Shown piece by piece: positions 1 to 11,324 of a DNA stretch of 64,000 nt. Source of the stretch: Ochotona curzoniae. Taxonomy: Eukaryota; Chordata; Mammalia; Lagomorpha; Ochotonidae. The stretch is taken from NCBI RefSeq assembly GCF_017591425.1, contig NW_024465751.1:7688001-7752000 (forward strand), given 5' to 3'. The notes beneath the pieces were generated by a model that did not search any database, had not been told where the DNA came from, and saw only the letters and a list, made by a program, of their open reading frames with translations. Both the position numbers and the translations under genes were made by a program. The stretch's first letter is position 1. Every line of letters starts with the position of its first letter.

Positions 1-245
1 TGAGAGGGACAGGGTTTGGTCTCCACATCTTAGTCTTTCAGATGACTTCTCAGATGGTTCAGAAGCTGGGTGGTAGGGAGAGGAAGTTTTTCTTGGAACT
101 CCCAAGGAATCAGAGATGCAGTTGGTTAGCATTCTGTATGGCAAAATTCTAAAAACTCATTGCAAACACTGAATTAGTGAACTCTGAACCATTGTTCCTA
201 GAGGAAATTGCATCCGTGTGTGTGTGAATAGATCTAGGATGAATG

Positions 246-296
<51 letters not shown>
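246..296. repeat. (GATA)n microsatellite
   Basis: About 12.75 uninterrupted copies of the tetranucleotide GATA. The purity suggests a length-polymorphic locus. No repeat family is evident in the flanking 200 bases. Confidence 0.97.
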
Positions 297-374
297 TCAT
301 CTTCATGCATAGACACACATATGTACTTAGAGGATAATGTGAAATTCTAACAACAAATCACCCTGTTAACTTCT

Positions 375-545
375 GTTTTCTTCATTTTAAAACAAAGAAA
401 CAAGGTCTTGAAGTGTTAACTGGTTAGAGTGAAGTGTTAAGTGGTTAGAGTGAAGTACATTCCATGTACAAGAGATGGATTCAAACTCAGTCCAACAGGC
501 TCAATGTCAGAACTTCTTGCACTAAACCTCACACTCGCCACCCTC
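375..545 (-). mobile_element. MIR-like ancient SINE fragment with internal 21-bp duplication
   Basis: Read on the plus strand it resembles the antisense of MIR: an A-rich 'gaaacaaggtc' stretch, then a region equivalent to 'gagatggattcaaactcag' (the tRNA-like B-box side). A 21-bp unit is tandemly duplicated inside it (410-430 and 431-451, one mismatch), with five more bases of a third copy. The duplication postdates the insertion. Confidence 0.5.
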
Positions 546-854
546 CACTCAGCTCTTTGAGAGGGCTGAATGTAGAGGTGGAATGTTGCCTTGTCCAACC
601 TCTGCTGGCAACATGCTTTTTGGAAAATGCAAATATTCTGTTGTTCTGTACATGTGCATACGTGGCCTTGAAATCACACAAGCATTGATGTGGAGATCAC
701 AAATAAAACTTGGTGTGTTTTACTTGTAGATCTGCAAATCAAGATTCTATGACTGGTGAAGTTCATCTGTACACTGTATTCTTGTTCCGATTAACTCACT
801 GTCCTCAAGATAAGGGGATCATAGCTCCATGAACCACTGCTGTGTGACTTGCAC
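546..854. other. Unassigned single-copy-looking sequence
   Basis: No repeat, exon or motif recognised. Short open frames here lack codon bias and any recognisable domain. Confidence 0.5.
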
Positions 855-1140
855 CATCTCCCTGGGGCAGAACGACACTTCTCTGTGACTGTTGTCAGGC
901 ATGACCATATGCCTTGCTTCCATCAGTGAAATGTTAATGAAAGTGACACACCACTCCCAGGACAACCTCTAAGAACAGTCTCACGGTATTGTCCATTTCT
1001 TTGTTGGTTTTCCTTTGTCACAGAAACAATACATTCCAAATAAAGCTGCTCTATCAACCTGGGTTCTAAAGAAAAGAAGTGTCTGGATCTGAGCTGAGAA
1101 ATAGCATAAGCAAGCAGTGTGCCCTTGGCTTAGAAGTCAT
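855..1140 (+). mobile_element. Degenerate ancient interspersed repeat, family not named
   Basis: Segments such as 'aagtgacacaccactccc' and 'ctgctctatcaacctggg' match a common old mammalian repeat whose consensus I remember in part but cannot name with certainty; it may be LTR-derived. Divergence is high and both ends are unclear. Confidence 0.35.
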
Positions 1141-2339
1141 TGGGCTTTTGAGGTGTGAACTGCAGCGTCACCGGGTACAAGATGACTGATACAATGCCGA
1201 CTGTGGTGAACAGACACCTGCTATAAGCCATGCCTTGCAGCTTGCATAACAAAATGCCTTTTTTTCTTCAAATATCAGTTGTATAGAACTTTAATTCTTG
1301 CTTTCTGCAAAACATAAAAAGGGAAAATCAACACACATTTTCTAGAAAACAAATCATGGGTCACAAACAGACACCAGGATTTAGTCCACTTGCAATCTGG
1401 TGTGCCAATTCCATTTCTCCAGAAAACAAATCCAAGACACAATCAGATATCCAACAGATTTACTGCCCAGGGAGAATAAAGGAAGAGAGAGCAGAGATAT
1501 ACTGGAAAGCCCTCAGACAGGGACATGGGTTTGAAGTCTGAACAAGACCATGAAGGAAGGATTGGAGAGGAAAATCTGCAATCCCAAAACAGTTTCAACC
1601 AGGCTGCTGGCATGTCTCAAAACCAAACCTGCTCCCTGGAGAAGGGAGTGTTGGGTTGGCCAGTTATCCCCGCCAAGCTCAGGCATTAACTGGAAGCACC
1701 CTGGAGAAGCACAGCCTTGGTATTTATGGTGTGGCAGCCAATCAACTCTGCTTCCTGCGGCAGGTTCTCCCCAGGGTGATCTGAAGAGCTGCAGCCCATG
1801 GCCAGGCTGGTAGGAGTCCAAACAGATATGAACACTGTTATGAAAAGTAGGTCAGCAACAAAGCCACTAGAGATGGAATCCAAGCGACTTGCCTCATGAG
1901 TCCACCTGGATTGCTTGAGACCACTAGCACACGTCTCCACACAGTTCCTGAGGGCCGTGTCACCCTCCCCCATCACACACACACGATCAGCCGGAAGAGT
2001 CTGCTGAGTTTCTCCTTTGAAGAGAAGGAGCAGCAGGTACAGGGCAAGCACAGGTGCAGCAGCCCAGTGATGGTCACGTGATTCCCTAAATGGCCTCTGC
2101 TTTCTCCTGGGGAGACTCACACAAACTCACCACCCAAAAGAACATGACCTTGACCACTCCTGCTCATTCTCACTTCTTTCCGCCCTGCCCTCCAAAGAAA
2201 GCAAATGGCACCCAAGCTAGAGACAGGTTAGGTCCAGGGCCCCTCGATCACGGGGAGAACTCAAAATCTCCAGGTCTCTCAAGGATTAGTGAGGAATCTG
2301 AGGAATCTGAGGTCTCGATTCCAAGATTCTGTGCTCTGT
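1141..2339. other. Unassigned sequence, 1.2 kb
   Basis: I see no interspersed repeat, splice-flanked exon or RNA gene. Overlapping open frames of 60-144 codons occur on both strands, as expected by chance in moderately GC-rich DNA, and none shows a recognisable domain. Confidence 0.5.
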
Positions 2340-2480
2340 GGTGCTCATTCATTGGTAGGACACGTGTACTGAGCACCTCTTATGTGTCCAGCATTTCCTT
2401 GAGTCCTGGGAAGACAAAAGAGAAAAGAGACCATGAGCTAAGCAATGTCCCCACGGAACAGGCTCTTCAAAGCCTGTCCG
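2340..2480 (-). mobile_element. L2 LINE 3' fragment, antisense
   Basis: The plus strand reads 'ctgagcacctcttatgtgtc' followed by a text like 'cagcattt..gagtcctggga'. This is the reverse complement of the L2 3' end (the tactatgtgccaggcact-type signature). It is highly diverged. Confidence 0.65.
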
Positions 2481-2619
2481 AGTGTGGCTCCGAACAGATC
2501 CAGGATTACCGAGCATGGTGCTAAATCCACCTGCGGACCAGCTCAGCCTTTTCCTGCTGTGTGTCAGCTCCTAATCCCTTTCCTGTGTTACTGGGTTCAA
2601 TTACTCTCCCACAGTTTTG

Positions 2620-2760
2620 CAGTAAAGCTTTTCCAGACTCTGGAGTCACTGCTCTTATTAATTACTGTATCAGCTGTTTTACATACCCTAATTATCTCCC
2701 CATGGCACAGACAATGGCCTTTTTAAAAAATCCTTTTTCCTTACTCGCTCTGGCAAAAAT
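2620..2760. other. Candidate conserved AT-rich non-coding element
   Basis: No repeat signature is seen. The stretch holds homeodomain-type cores TTAATTAC and CTAATTAT about 40 bp apart, embedded in mixed-composition sequence such as 'actgtatcagctgttttaca'. This texture is common in conserved enhancers, but conservation cannot be judged from one sequence. Confidence 0.25.
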
Positions 2761-2814
2761 AGAACATATGAATATGTATGTCGTTTTTTTTTTTCAGAAT
2801 TTAAACACAACGTG

Positions 2815-2831
2815 AGCGCCACCTGCTGGTA
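2815..2831 (-). promoter_or_regulatory. CTCF-like binding motif
   Basis: The plus strand reads AGCGCCACCTGCTGGTA. Its reverse complement, TACCAGCAGGTGGCGCT, matches the CTCF core (CCA-S-YAG-RKGGCRS type) at essentially every constrained position, so the motif points to the minus strand. It is single, not part of a recognised repeat, and six bases from an L1 target-site duplication. Binding is inferred from the motif only. Confidence 0.6.
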
Positions 2832-2836
2832 CGGTA

Positions 2837-2850
2837 AGAAATGGACACAC
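2837..2850. repeat. Target-site duplication of L1, left copy
   Basis: agaaatggacacac here matches agaaattgacacac at 6011-6024 with one mismatch. These two copies bracket the L1 and fix its limits at 2851-6010. Confidence 0.85.
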
Positions 2851-5800
2851 AATATTTTTAATATATTTTTATTTTGAATTTTGAATTATGTAGTATAATT
2901 TCATATAGGCTGGGATACCCCCCCAAACTCCCACACCCTAACAGATTTTCTCCCCAGTTTACTACAATAGTGTAGTCCTTCATAATGAATCATAATTATA
3001 TGTCTCTTATTTACGTGTACCCCAACATTGTTGATACAGATAATGTCAGCATCCCATTGTCTACACATGTTCAACAGTTTCATTGGGATTCATCTTCCGT
3101 CTGGAAGCAGGGATGCACGTTCCAGTATTCCTCCACGTCTGTATATGATATACCCCAGGACTCCATCACTATACATTTCCATAATGGAGAAGCCATGAGA
3201 CAAGGTCAACAACTAGTATGAGTTAGAATAGCCACAACAACATCAATATCATGAACAACAAATTGCAGCACTATGAAAAAACGCACCACTTGGTAACCAA
3301 CACATGGGTGACAAAAAGGAAACACAAAGGTCTCTTGGGGAAAAATGATGCCATGGTATAATCCATGAGGCAGTGATGAAGTTGACAAGAGAAAAGAAAT
3401 TATTTGGAATAAACAAAACTGAAATTAAAAAATCCATCAAAAGACAGGGGATACAGCCAAAACACCAAGCAAGCAAACAAAAAGACAGTACGGATTCGAT
3501 TATTGGTGTTACACTTTCCATGTTGGTTTCCTCATATAAGAAAGAACGTATGGCATTTGTTCTTTTGTGATTGACTCATTTCACTGAGCATAATGGTCTC
3601 TAGTTGGGACCTGGTTATAAATAGTATACTCTCATTCTTCTTAATAGCTGAATAATAGTCCATGGAGTAGATGTACCAGAGTTTCTATAACCTCTCTTCT
3701 TTGGACACACATCTGGATTGTCTCCATGTCTTTGCTATTGTAGATTGTGCTGCTGCAAATATAGGATGACAGATTCCCTTCTCATATGCAGATTTCACTT
3801 CTATTGGGCATATTCCTAGGAGCTGGATACCTGGGTCATAGGACAAGTTTATTTGCAAATCTGCAAGCACTCTCCATACTGATTTCCACAGTGGTTGTAC
3901 TAGCCTACACTGCCACCAGCAGCAATGAAGGAGTGTACCTTTCTCCCCACATCCATGCCAGCAGGTGTTGTTAGTTGAGTTCTGAATGTAGACCAGTCTC
4001 ACTGGAGTTAGGTGGTACCTCAACATGATTTTCATTTGTATCTCTCCGATGGCTAGGGAGCTTGAGATTCTTTTCATATGTCTTTTAGCCATTTGAATCT
4101 GTTCTTTTGAAAAATGTCTGTTAATTTCCTTTGCTCATTTTGTTACAGGTTTTGTTGTTTCTTTGTTTTTCCTGTCCCTGAGTTTCTGAAGCTCTTTGTA
4201 AATCCTGGATATTAGTCCCCTATGACTTGCGTGGTGTGTCAAAATTTTCTCCCATTCTGTTGGTTGCTTCTTCACTTTGTTAATTGTTTCCTTTGCTGTA
4301 CAGCAGCTTTTTTGTTTTGTGTAGTCCCATTTGTTCATTTTGGATTTGATTGCCTTTGCTTTTGATGTCTTTTCTAAGAAGTTTTTTCCTGTTCTTATAT
4401 CTTGGAGTGTGCTTCCTATGTTTTCCTTTAATAGCGTGATGGTTTCTGGGTGTAGATTTAGTCCTTGATTCATTTTGAGTTAAGTTTCGTATAATGTGAC
4501 AGGTGTGGGTCCTGCTTCTTAATTGTGCACTCTGCTATCCAGTTGTCCCAACAGTATTTGTTGAATAGACCAGGGTTTTTGCCTGGGTTGTTTTCAGTTT
4601 TCTTGTCAAAGATCAGTTTCTATTCTGTTCCACTGATCTTCTCTGTTTCTGTACCAGTACCAGACTGTTTTGATAACCACTGCTCTGTAGTATGTCTTGG
4701 CGTCTGGAATCGTGATTCCTCCAGCTTGATCTCTATTTTTCAGGAAAGCTTTAGTTATTCATGGTCTTTTGTGATTCCAGATGAGCTTTTGTATCATCTT
4801 TCCTGTTTCTGAGAAGAATATTGTTGGGATTTTGATTTGGATTGTGTTGAATCTGTATATTGCTTTTGGTAATATGGTCATTTTGATGCTGTTGATCCTG
4901 CCAATCCAGGAACATGGTAAGGCTCTCCATTTTTCAAGGTTTTCTTCTATTTCTTTTTTTTTTTAATGATTTATAGCTTTCATCATAGAGGTCTTTCACA
5001 TATTTAGTCAGTTTAGTTCCTAGGTATTTAAGATTCTTTTCCTCTATTTTAAAGGAGACTATGCTTACAATTTCTTTCTCATCCATGGACTTATTTGTGT
5101 ACACTAGTGCCATCGATTTGTGTTCATTAATTTTGTATCCTTTTACTCTGTCAAAGTCTCTTATGAGTTCCAAAAGTCTCTTGACTGAGTCTTTTGGTTC
5201 TCCTATGTAGAGAATCACGTCATCTGCAAATAGCGATAATTTCAATTCCTCATTTCCAATTTGTATTCCTTTGATTGCTTTTTCTTGCCTCATAGCTCTG
5301 GCAAGGACTTCCAAAACTATATTGAAGAGTAGTGGTGACAGTGGACATCCCTGTCTAGTTCCAGATTTTAGTGGAAAGGCTTCCAATCTTTCCCCATTTA
5401 GTATGATGCTGGCATTGGGTTTTTCGCAAACTGCTTTGATTGTGTTGTAGAATGTTCCTTCTATGCCTATCTTGTTTAGGGTTTTCAGCATGAAGTGGTG
5501 TTGGATTTTATCAATTGACTTCTCTGCATTAATTGAGAGGATCATATGGTTTTTACTTTTCAATTTGTTATGTGTTGTATCACATCTATTGTTTTTGCGG
5601 ATGTTGAACCATCCCTGCATGCCTGGTGTGAATCCCACTTGATCTGTCTGATGCGTTTTTCGCTCCTGTTGGATAGTATTTTATTGAGGATCTTTGCCTC
5701 TATGTTCATCAAGGATACTTGTCTGTAGTTCTCTTTTTCTGTATTTTCTCTATCTGGCCTTGGTATTAAGATGATATTAGCTTCATAGAAACAGCTTGGA

Positions 5801-6010
5801 AGGATTGCCTCTCTTTCTATTGATTAAAAAAGCTTGTGGAGATTGGGGTAAGTTCCTCTTGAAACATTTGGTAGAATTCAACATGAAGCCATCTGGTCCA
5901 GGACTTTTCTTGATTGGGAGGGTTTTAATTACTGATTCAATCTCAGTACATGTTATTGGGCTATTTAGTTGTTAATTGCTTCTTGATTCAATTTTGGTGG
6001 ATTGTATGTG
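2851..6010 (-). mobile_element. 5'-truncated L1 LINE, minus strand, 3.16 kb
   Basis: Read on the minus strand this holds the 3' part of ORF2 (reverse transcriptase to C-terminus) and a 3' UTR of about 680 bp, ending in a degraded A-rich tail (T-rich on plus, from 2851). It lacks the endonuclease part of ORF2, ORF1 and the 5' UTR, so it is a typical 5'-truncated insertion made by target-primed reverse transcription. Matching 14-bp duplications (2837-2850 and 6011-6024, one mismatch) bracket it exactly. Several frameshifts and stops make it inactive, yet one frame of 234 codons remains open, which suggests a lagomorph-age rather than an ancient mammalian insertion. Confidence 0.93.
3532..5990 (-). 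pseudogene. L1 ORF2 remnant (reverse transcriptase and C-terminal region)
   Basis: ORF2 encodes the endonuclease/reverse transcriptase that copies L1 RNA at the target site; only the RT and downstream part is present. The longest open frame (4934-5638, minus) reads the RT fingers and palm: [20 protein letters not shown], then FADDVILY with the catalytic aspartate pair, then the EHKSMAL stretch. Shorter open frames continue into the C-terminal region (4135-4473; 3685-4092 with MKIMLRYHLTPVR and a cysteine/histidine-rich NTCWHGCGEKGTLLHCWW-like stretch). The end reads MDYYSAIKKNESILF and stops at TGA 3532-3534. Frameshifts near 4934, 4480 and 4100 break it. It is not a host gene. Confidence 0.9.
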
Positions 6011-6024
6011 AGAAATTGACACAC
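6011..6024. repeat. Target-site duplication of L1, right copy
   Basis: agaaattgacacac, the partner of 2837-2850. Confidence 0.85.
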
Positions 6025-6184
6025 TAATTCTAACAGCTTTGAATATCATAACAATATTCTTGATCCTAAGAGAGTAATGATTTATCTTAAATAATATTGT
6101 AGATATATTTCAAATCATCTGCTAAATAAATTAGCCGTGATAATATAATTAAGTATTCTAAAACATGTGTCATAAATATCACAA

Positions 6185-6390
6185 CTAACACATGACCAGA
6201 ATTTGTTATGCATATTATCTCATTAAATCCTCACAACAACCCAATTGTTAAAATTGAGTTCTTTGTTAAAAGGCAGTTTAAACATTTGGAACAAGGTGTA
6301 CTGAGACAGTAAATGATTCCAAGGAGGGAGGTGGCACAGCTGATATTCGAACTAGCAATGCTCTGTCAATCGTGCAAGGGTATTGTATAA
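6185..6390 (-). mobile_element. MIR SINE, antisense
   Basis: The plus strand shows the antisense MIR order: 'tatctcattaaatcctcaca' with 'acaacccaattg', then a degraded middle, then 'ggcacagctgatattcgaac' from the B-box side. Most of the element is present. Confidence 0.75.
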
Positions 6391-7189
6391 TAAGCTTAAG
6401 GAACAGGAGAAATAAATGTATTTAAAGTCTATAGAACGCCTCCACCATTCTATTAGACCTCCTTTTGTCACCTTGCAGGCTTCCCAGCTGCAAAGTCCTC
6501 ACTGAAATGAGAAACTGATGGGCCCTCAGTTCACATACAAGTAGACCACCCTCTTTACACACACACACACGCTTTCTCATGTTTCCAAGACCAACAAGTT
6601 TCATTTTGCTAATCCTGCCTGGTGTCTCCCAAACATTCAGTACACATCCCTGGTAATGTGTTGCTCACTAATAAATTATTTCAACTTGAGAAATCCTAAG
6701 GCCCTAATCCTTACGATCTAGGCATACAAGGCTGGCCACAACTTCACTCTTAACAGAAAGTTACTAAACCACTTGCACCTTCAGCCTCACATCTCTAAAA
6801 TGAACTCTGACAAGTTCATTGAAGATTCAAGGGACTTCACACTGGAAGTTGCCTCTTCAAGCATTGGACCCCTATTGTTTGCCCAAACAAGTCCTTTGGG
6901 AACAACACGGCATCGTGTGCTGTTCATTTTTCCATCAACTGGGAAGCTGGTTGGAAGCTACAGCAAGGTGAACACTAGCTGGAAAAGACTTCAAGAATAT
7001 ACGGCATTATCATCAGATGGGAAGAACGGAGCTTCTATACTCTGATTTGCCAAGCCTCACTTTCTAAGCGCTTCCATCTTCCAGGACCATGCGGGAAATG
7101 TTGAGGTGTAGGCTGTCAGCCTAGATATTGGGCCTAGAAATAAGATGCTGAGTGTCAAGCGAATGTTGCAGATTTGTAATGTATCTACA
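6391..7189. other. Mostly unassigned; weak L2-like stretch at 6615-6690
   Basis: Apart from a 17-base (CA)n run near 6555 and a vague L2 3'-end resemblance ('cactaataaattattt'), I recognise nothing. The 90-codon open frame at 6773-7045 shows no domain and has no splice context. Confidence 0.4.
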
Positions 7190-7440
7190 TTTCATTTTCC
7201 TCTTCTTCAGAAAAAAAAAAAAGGACTGTATTTCCCAGACTTTATCTCACATAGATATCATCACATGACTTAGTTCTACCTGTGTGTTGCCAAAAACTTC
7301 CTGTAGTAGGTTCTAAGAACTTTCTTTAGACATAGGTAGCCCAGCTCATCTGCCCCCTTCTTCTCACCTTTCTCCATCCTGCACATGAACGAGGAGGCGA
7401 TTGTGGGAACTCCATAGAACAACAATTGCCACGATGACTA
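7190..7440 (+). mobile_element. Ancient interspersed repeat, family not named
   Basis: The order 'ctgtatttcccagacttta', 'catgacttagttctacc', 'cttctcacctttctccatcc' and 'gaggaggcgattgtgg' follows a widespread old mammalian repeat that I cannot name safely. An A12 run sits near its left end. Confidence 0.4.
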
Positions 7441-7444
7441 TGAG

Positions 7445-7805
7445 GACTTGGTGGAACAAAAGTAACACAGCGACATGGTTTTTCATTTAAGACGATGTAT
7501 AGAAACTGTAATAGAGACTGTCATAGCCAGTTGTGAAGATGCAGTGCAGTATGCATCTCTACTTCCGGATCAACGATGGACTCCCAAAGAAACTTAAATA
7601 TACCTTAACAATAGGATGCTGGACTCTCTGCCATTGTCCATGCCTACAATGTAAGGACATGTGCCTGCTTATGAAGGACTGACTACACTACTGTAATAAT
7701 ACAGAGGAAATTAGTGGGGAGAACGGGACTGTGGACAGGGGTGGGGGAGAATCCCAGAGCCTATGGAAATGCTTTATAAAATAATAATAATCTTAAAATG
7801 TAATG
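7445..7805 (+). mobile_element. L1 3'-UTR fragment, plus strand
   Basis: From 'gtttttcatttaagacgatg' onward it is collinear with the 3' UTR of the L1 at 32.4-32.88 kb: shared landmarks are 'gcagtatgcatctctactt', 'aataggatgctggactct', 'ccattgtccatgcctacaat' and a G-rich stretch before an AATAATAATAA tail. It contains only one copy of the 122-bp unit that is doubled at 32354-32598. It is severely 5'-truncated. Confidence 0.85.
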
Positions 7806-8689
7806 CAGCAGTCCTGAATTTGTCTGCCTGTGACATTTGCAAGAGATATTTCTTTAAGTCATCACAATTTTGAATTTTCTGTCACTCACCACAACCCTAA
7901 GGGGGCTTTGAGAATGGGGGCATTGATTTTGTTGTTGTTGTTGTTTAAAAGAATGGCATAAATTTAAGAACTTAAGTGGATTCTATGGTTTAAAAAAGAA
8001 AAAAACAAAGGTAAAGGTAACCCAGCAGGCTTGCACAGCCATGATGACCAGGGAAGTCACCCCGGGCCTAGGGGCACCCCAGGCCTTGCTCTCCTTGATA
8101 TCACATTTCCCACGGTGTGACTGCCTAGGAAATATTCTCCCCTCCTGGATCCAGGAGCCTCCATTTTGCACAAATTGGTTTATGGGGACCCAGATGCCAA
8201 AGGCCAATTTTTGCTTGCTAATATAATGCACACTCTGTGAATTCAGTCTGCTTTCCCACTCTTCAAGTGCTGATTTGATATCCTGAAGGAGGACTGACCA
8301 CCATATTGGGTTGCCTCAGTTTCTCAGCACGTTTCCTGTCCACAAGAAGTTGGAAAAGAAAGTATTTGGCAAAGTTCCTTACATCTACAGCATGAGAATG
8401 TAAGTAACAAGACATGTACACATGGAGACAGGAGGGGTCTGGAAGCTGTGCGAAGTGTTTACACACCTGCAAGGAGGGTGGAGTCATTCTGGGGGGCAGG
8501 TGAGAGAGGCAGCAAGAATGCCCAAGGTGGTGTGAGGGCACAGTCAGAAGGTAGCTGAGGGTTGGTCATGCAAGCTTCTGATGAAGTTGTTATACAGCCA
8601 AAACAGAACCTTCGCTCAACTAGATCAGCAATCTCATACGCATTGTAGGACCCGAAATAAAAACCAAACCTTATCATGAGCAGTTCATC
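7806..8689. other. Unassigned sequence, 0.9 kb
   Basis: Only a short (GTT)5 run near 7930 stands out. No repeat family, exon or RNA gene recognised. Confidence 0.5.
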
Positions 8690-9000
8690 CAACATGTATT
8701 CCCAAAGCACCTGCTGTACCAGGTGTTCAATAACATGGAAGCCTAGACACAGACCCTTGTCTCAAGGGCTCAGTATGGTAGGAGATAAGGGATGACACAC
8801 TACCTTGGGTGACCTGGGGTTGCCACGCCAGCAGGAACATGGGCACGCACAGTGGTTCCAGGGAGAAGCCGAACAGCGAGCAGGGAGAATTTTCTTAGAG
8901 CAGACAATTGAGTTCAGTCTTGATGGACAAAGGAGTCATCCAGAAAGAAAAGCATGAGAAAAACATCCTGGGCAAGGTGCCAAGTGCCATGGCCAGCAGA
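8690..9000 (-). mobile_element. L2 LINE 3' fragment, antisense
   Basis: The order on plus follows antisense L2: 'tgtaccaggtgttcaataac', 'agacacagacccttgtctca' with 'agggctcagtatggtaggag', then 'ttcagtcttgatggacaaag' and 'gagaaaaacatcctgggcaa' (the gggcattccaggcag region). Confidence 0.65.
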
Positions 9001-9974
9001 TGAGGGTTGAAATCACCCTGCCCCGGACCCCAGGGCCCACCCAGGGACAGCCAGCCCAGGTGAATCTGCCAGTGACAGGCTGATGTGGAGCTACGGAGGG
9101 GGTCCCCTCTGGTTTTTAACACAGGGATGGCTTTCTGCATTTTTGTCATCATCAATGAGTAATGAGACAGACTGGCTTTCTAGATTATAAGTCTCTGAAG
9201 AAAAATATGAAAGTTCTAGAAGCAGAGAGATATGTGGGTGGAGCAAAAGAGAAAGCAGCTTCATGGAGTTACTGTGGAGCAGTGTGAGAGGCCTGATGCT
9301 TTCTAGCTGCCCAACTACACAGAAGCTGCAATTTCAAGGCATGAGCTAGGGGGCGCCCTTGCCCTTTCTGGAACATAGGTGCTTCCACAGGGACTGCTGA
9401 GGTGTCCTGTGCCTCCGTTCCTGCATTTGCAAGATTGGTGTCCAGCTGTGCAGGTGGATACAGTCATCTAGGGAATGGAAGGGGTTAAATGTGGAACATT
9501 TAGAACAGCACCTGCCTTTTGGGTAAGCACCCAACAGGTTGTTCCAAAATGGCTCAGGAAAGAGAATAGGACTGGGCAGTGTCCTTGCAGGAGGTTAAAA
9601 GGTGGAGTTCCAAAGAATGTGGATGGATAAAAAGAGAAGGGATTAAATAGCTCTTGCTTTTGTTTCCAGGCTGGTTCATATGCCACTGTTTGTTATTCCT
9701 CAGGAAATGTCACCAAGGACAAGTCGCTGCAGTCAAGACAGGTCATGAATCATTCCTCGGTGCTGAATCACAAGTACACAGCATCATAGCGTCGGTTAGC
9801 GACAGAAGTGGTACTTGGTCCATGCTTACAAAACCTCCTTTCCAGAGCAGACTGTTTCTGTTCTTAACGGCCACCAAGCGGAAACAATTGGGTTTTAATA
9901 ATTGGTAACAAAGGATACAAGGTGTCTTCCAGTTCCTGCACACTTTGGATTATTTTTGCTTCTTCTTTTTTTAA
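9001..9974. other. Unassigned sequence, 1 kb
   Basis: No repeat or gene recognised. Short frames on both strands look random. Confidence 0.45.
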
Positions 9975-10165
9975 TTAGGCATATTTGTAAATTTTTCATT
10001 CATTCCTTCCTTCATTTGAGAGGCAGAGAGACAAAGGAAGAGCTCTCCCACTGATTCACTCTCCCCAAATTCCTGCAACAGCCAAAGCCAGGAACTCAAG
10101 TCTGGGCTCCCATGTGCAGGGTATGGACCCAGGTTTTGTGCTATCCACGCTCTCCCCCAGGGTCT
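9975..10165 (-). mobile_element. C-SINE, minus strand, degraded
   Basis: Antisense C-SINE landmarks: T-rich tail at the left, 'gagaggcagagagacaaag', 'ctcccactgattcactctcc', 'agccaggaactcaagtctgg', 'ctcccatgtgcagggt'. The tRNA-like head is incomplete. Confidence 0.8.
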
Positions 10166-10394
10166 GCCTTGGTAGAAAGTTACAGTCAAGAGCTGCAGTC
10201 AGGTATGAAATTAGAGGATTCCAAAGTGGACCGGAGGCTTCCTACCCAGCAGCTTCCCGGGTAGGCTAAATCCCTGCCCAAGATTTCGGTTCTTTTCCAT
10301 TGCTATGCTCTCCTTCACTGTTTGTCTTAAAATGGCCTGTTTTAACCCAGTGACCTATTGTCAGCATCCCAGCTGACATTTTGCCTGTGCCAAG

Positions 10395-10560
10395 AGCCAT
10401 GGGAGATGAAAAGGAACAGGAGACACTGGGCTTGCCCTAGAGGACCGGGGCTTCCAAGGAATACCTGCGGTGTGCTGGGCACAGTGCTAGATACTGGACA
10501 TGCAACATCTCAGCCAGTCCTTTGTGGGGGTTCCCACAGCATTGTTCAGGGCTCAGTTCC
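10395..10560 (-). mobile_element. Possible MIR/L2-type ancient fragment
   Basis: 'tgctgggcacagtgctagat' resembles the antisense MIR/L2 'gtgccaggcactgtgctag' motif, followed by a 'catctcagccagtcc' stretch equivalent to the atctcatttaatcctc block. About 50 bp here (from 10495) is also similar to 12443-12495. Confidence 0.4.
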
Positions 10561-10599
10561 ACAGAAAGAACATTCGTGACTCTCTGTATGACTAAGTAC

Positions 10600-10840
10600 C
10601 AGGCTCCCTATGTACACTTAATGGAATTAGCTCATGCCATTCTCAGAACTTCCCAGTGTGTGGCATTACCATTTTCTCCATTTCACAACAGAAAAGACTG
10701 AGAATAAACAACTTAATCTTGCCCAAAAATAAAGGGTAAAATGTGAGCTGGAATTCATGCATGAATCCATGGAGTCAGAGTGCACCTCGTCCACTTTATG
10801 GGACTCAAAGGGGTCAAAGTTCTTGACCGCTGCCCACACT
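10600..10840 (-). mobile_element. MIR SINE, antisense
   Basis: Antisense MIR order: 'attagctcatgccattctca', 'attaccattttctccatttc' with 'acaacagaaaagactgag', 'aacttaatcttgcccaaa', 'gagctggaattcatgc'. Confidence 0.75.
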
Positions 10841-11320
10841 ATGTCCATTCTACTCTAAATCCTGATCTATTTGTAGCCAAGTTCATAGGGTTTTTAATGC
10901 AGTTCTTATTTCTCCTACGTAGGTAGGTTTCACTCTCCCATCCTACCTCCATCTGGCCCCAGTAAGTAAAAATCAAGTGCCAAGTGCTATTACCAACATT
11001 TCAGAATATGGCAGGTTAAGGTGACTCTTGATTATTGTCGCCTAGCTTGAAAGAAAGCAAGTGCAGGTCCCCCAAAGCCTCCGACCTCTCCATTTCTCCC
11101 AAGCTGCCACGAGCCCTGATTTGCACTCAGCTGTTCTGAGTGAAGGGAGAATTCTGAACATGGTCTTGAAGAGTCAGTGAAGTCGCTAGGCCACTTCAGC
11201 TCCCTGAGATTCAGCTCAAACATGTTAGCAACCAATTCCTGACCTGGTACGATTCACACGCTCTGGTGGACAGTTTCGCTCCTGCCAGCTGGGTTCCATG
11301 TTGGAAAGCACTAGTCTCAG
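10841..11320. other. Unassigned sequence
   Basis: No feature recognised in about 480 bases. Confidence 0.5.
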
Positions 11321-11324
11321 ATCC

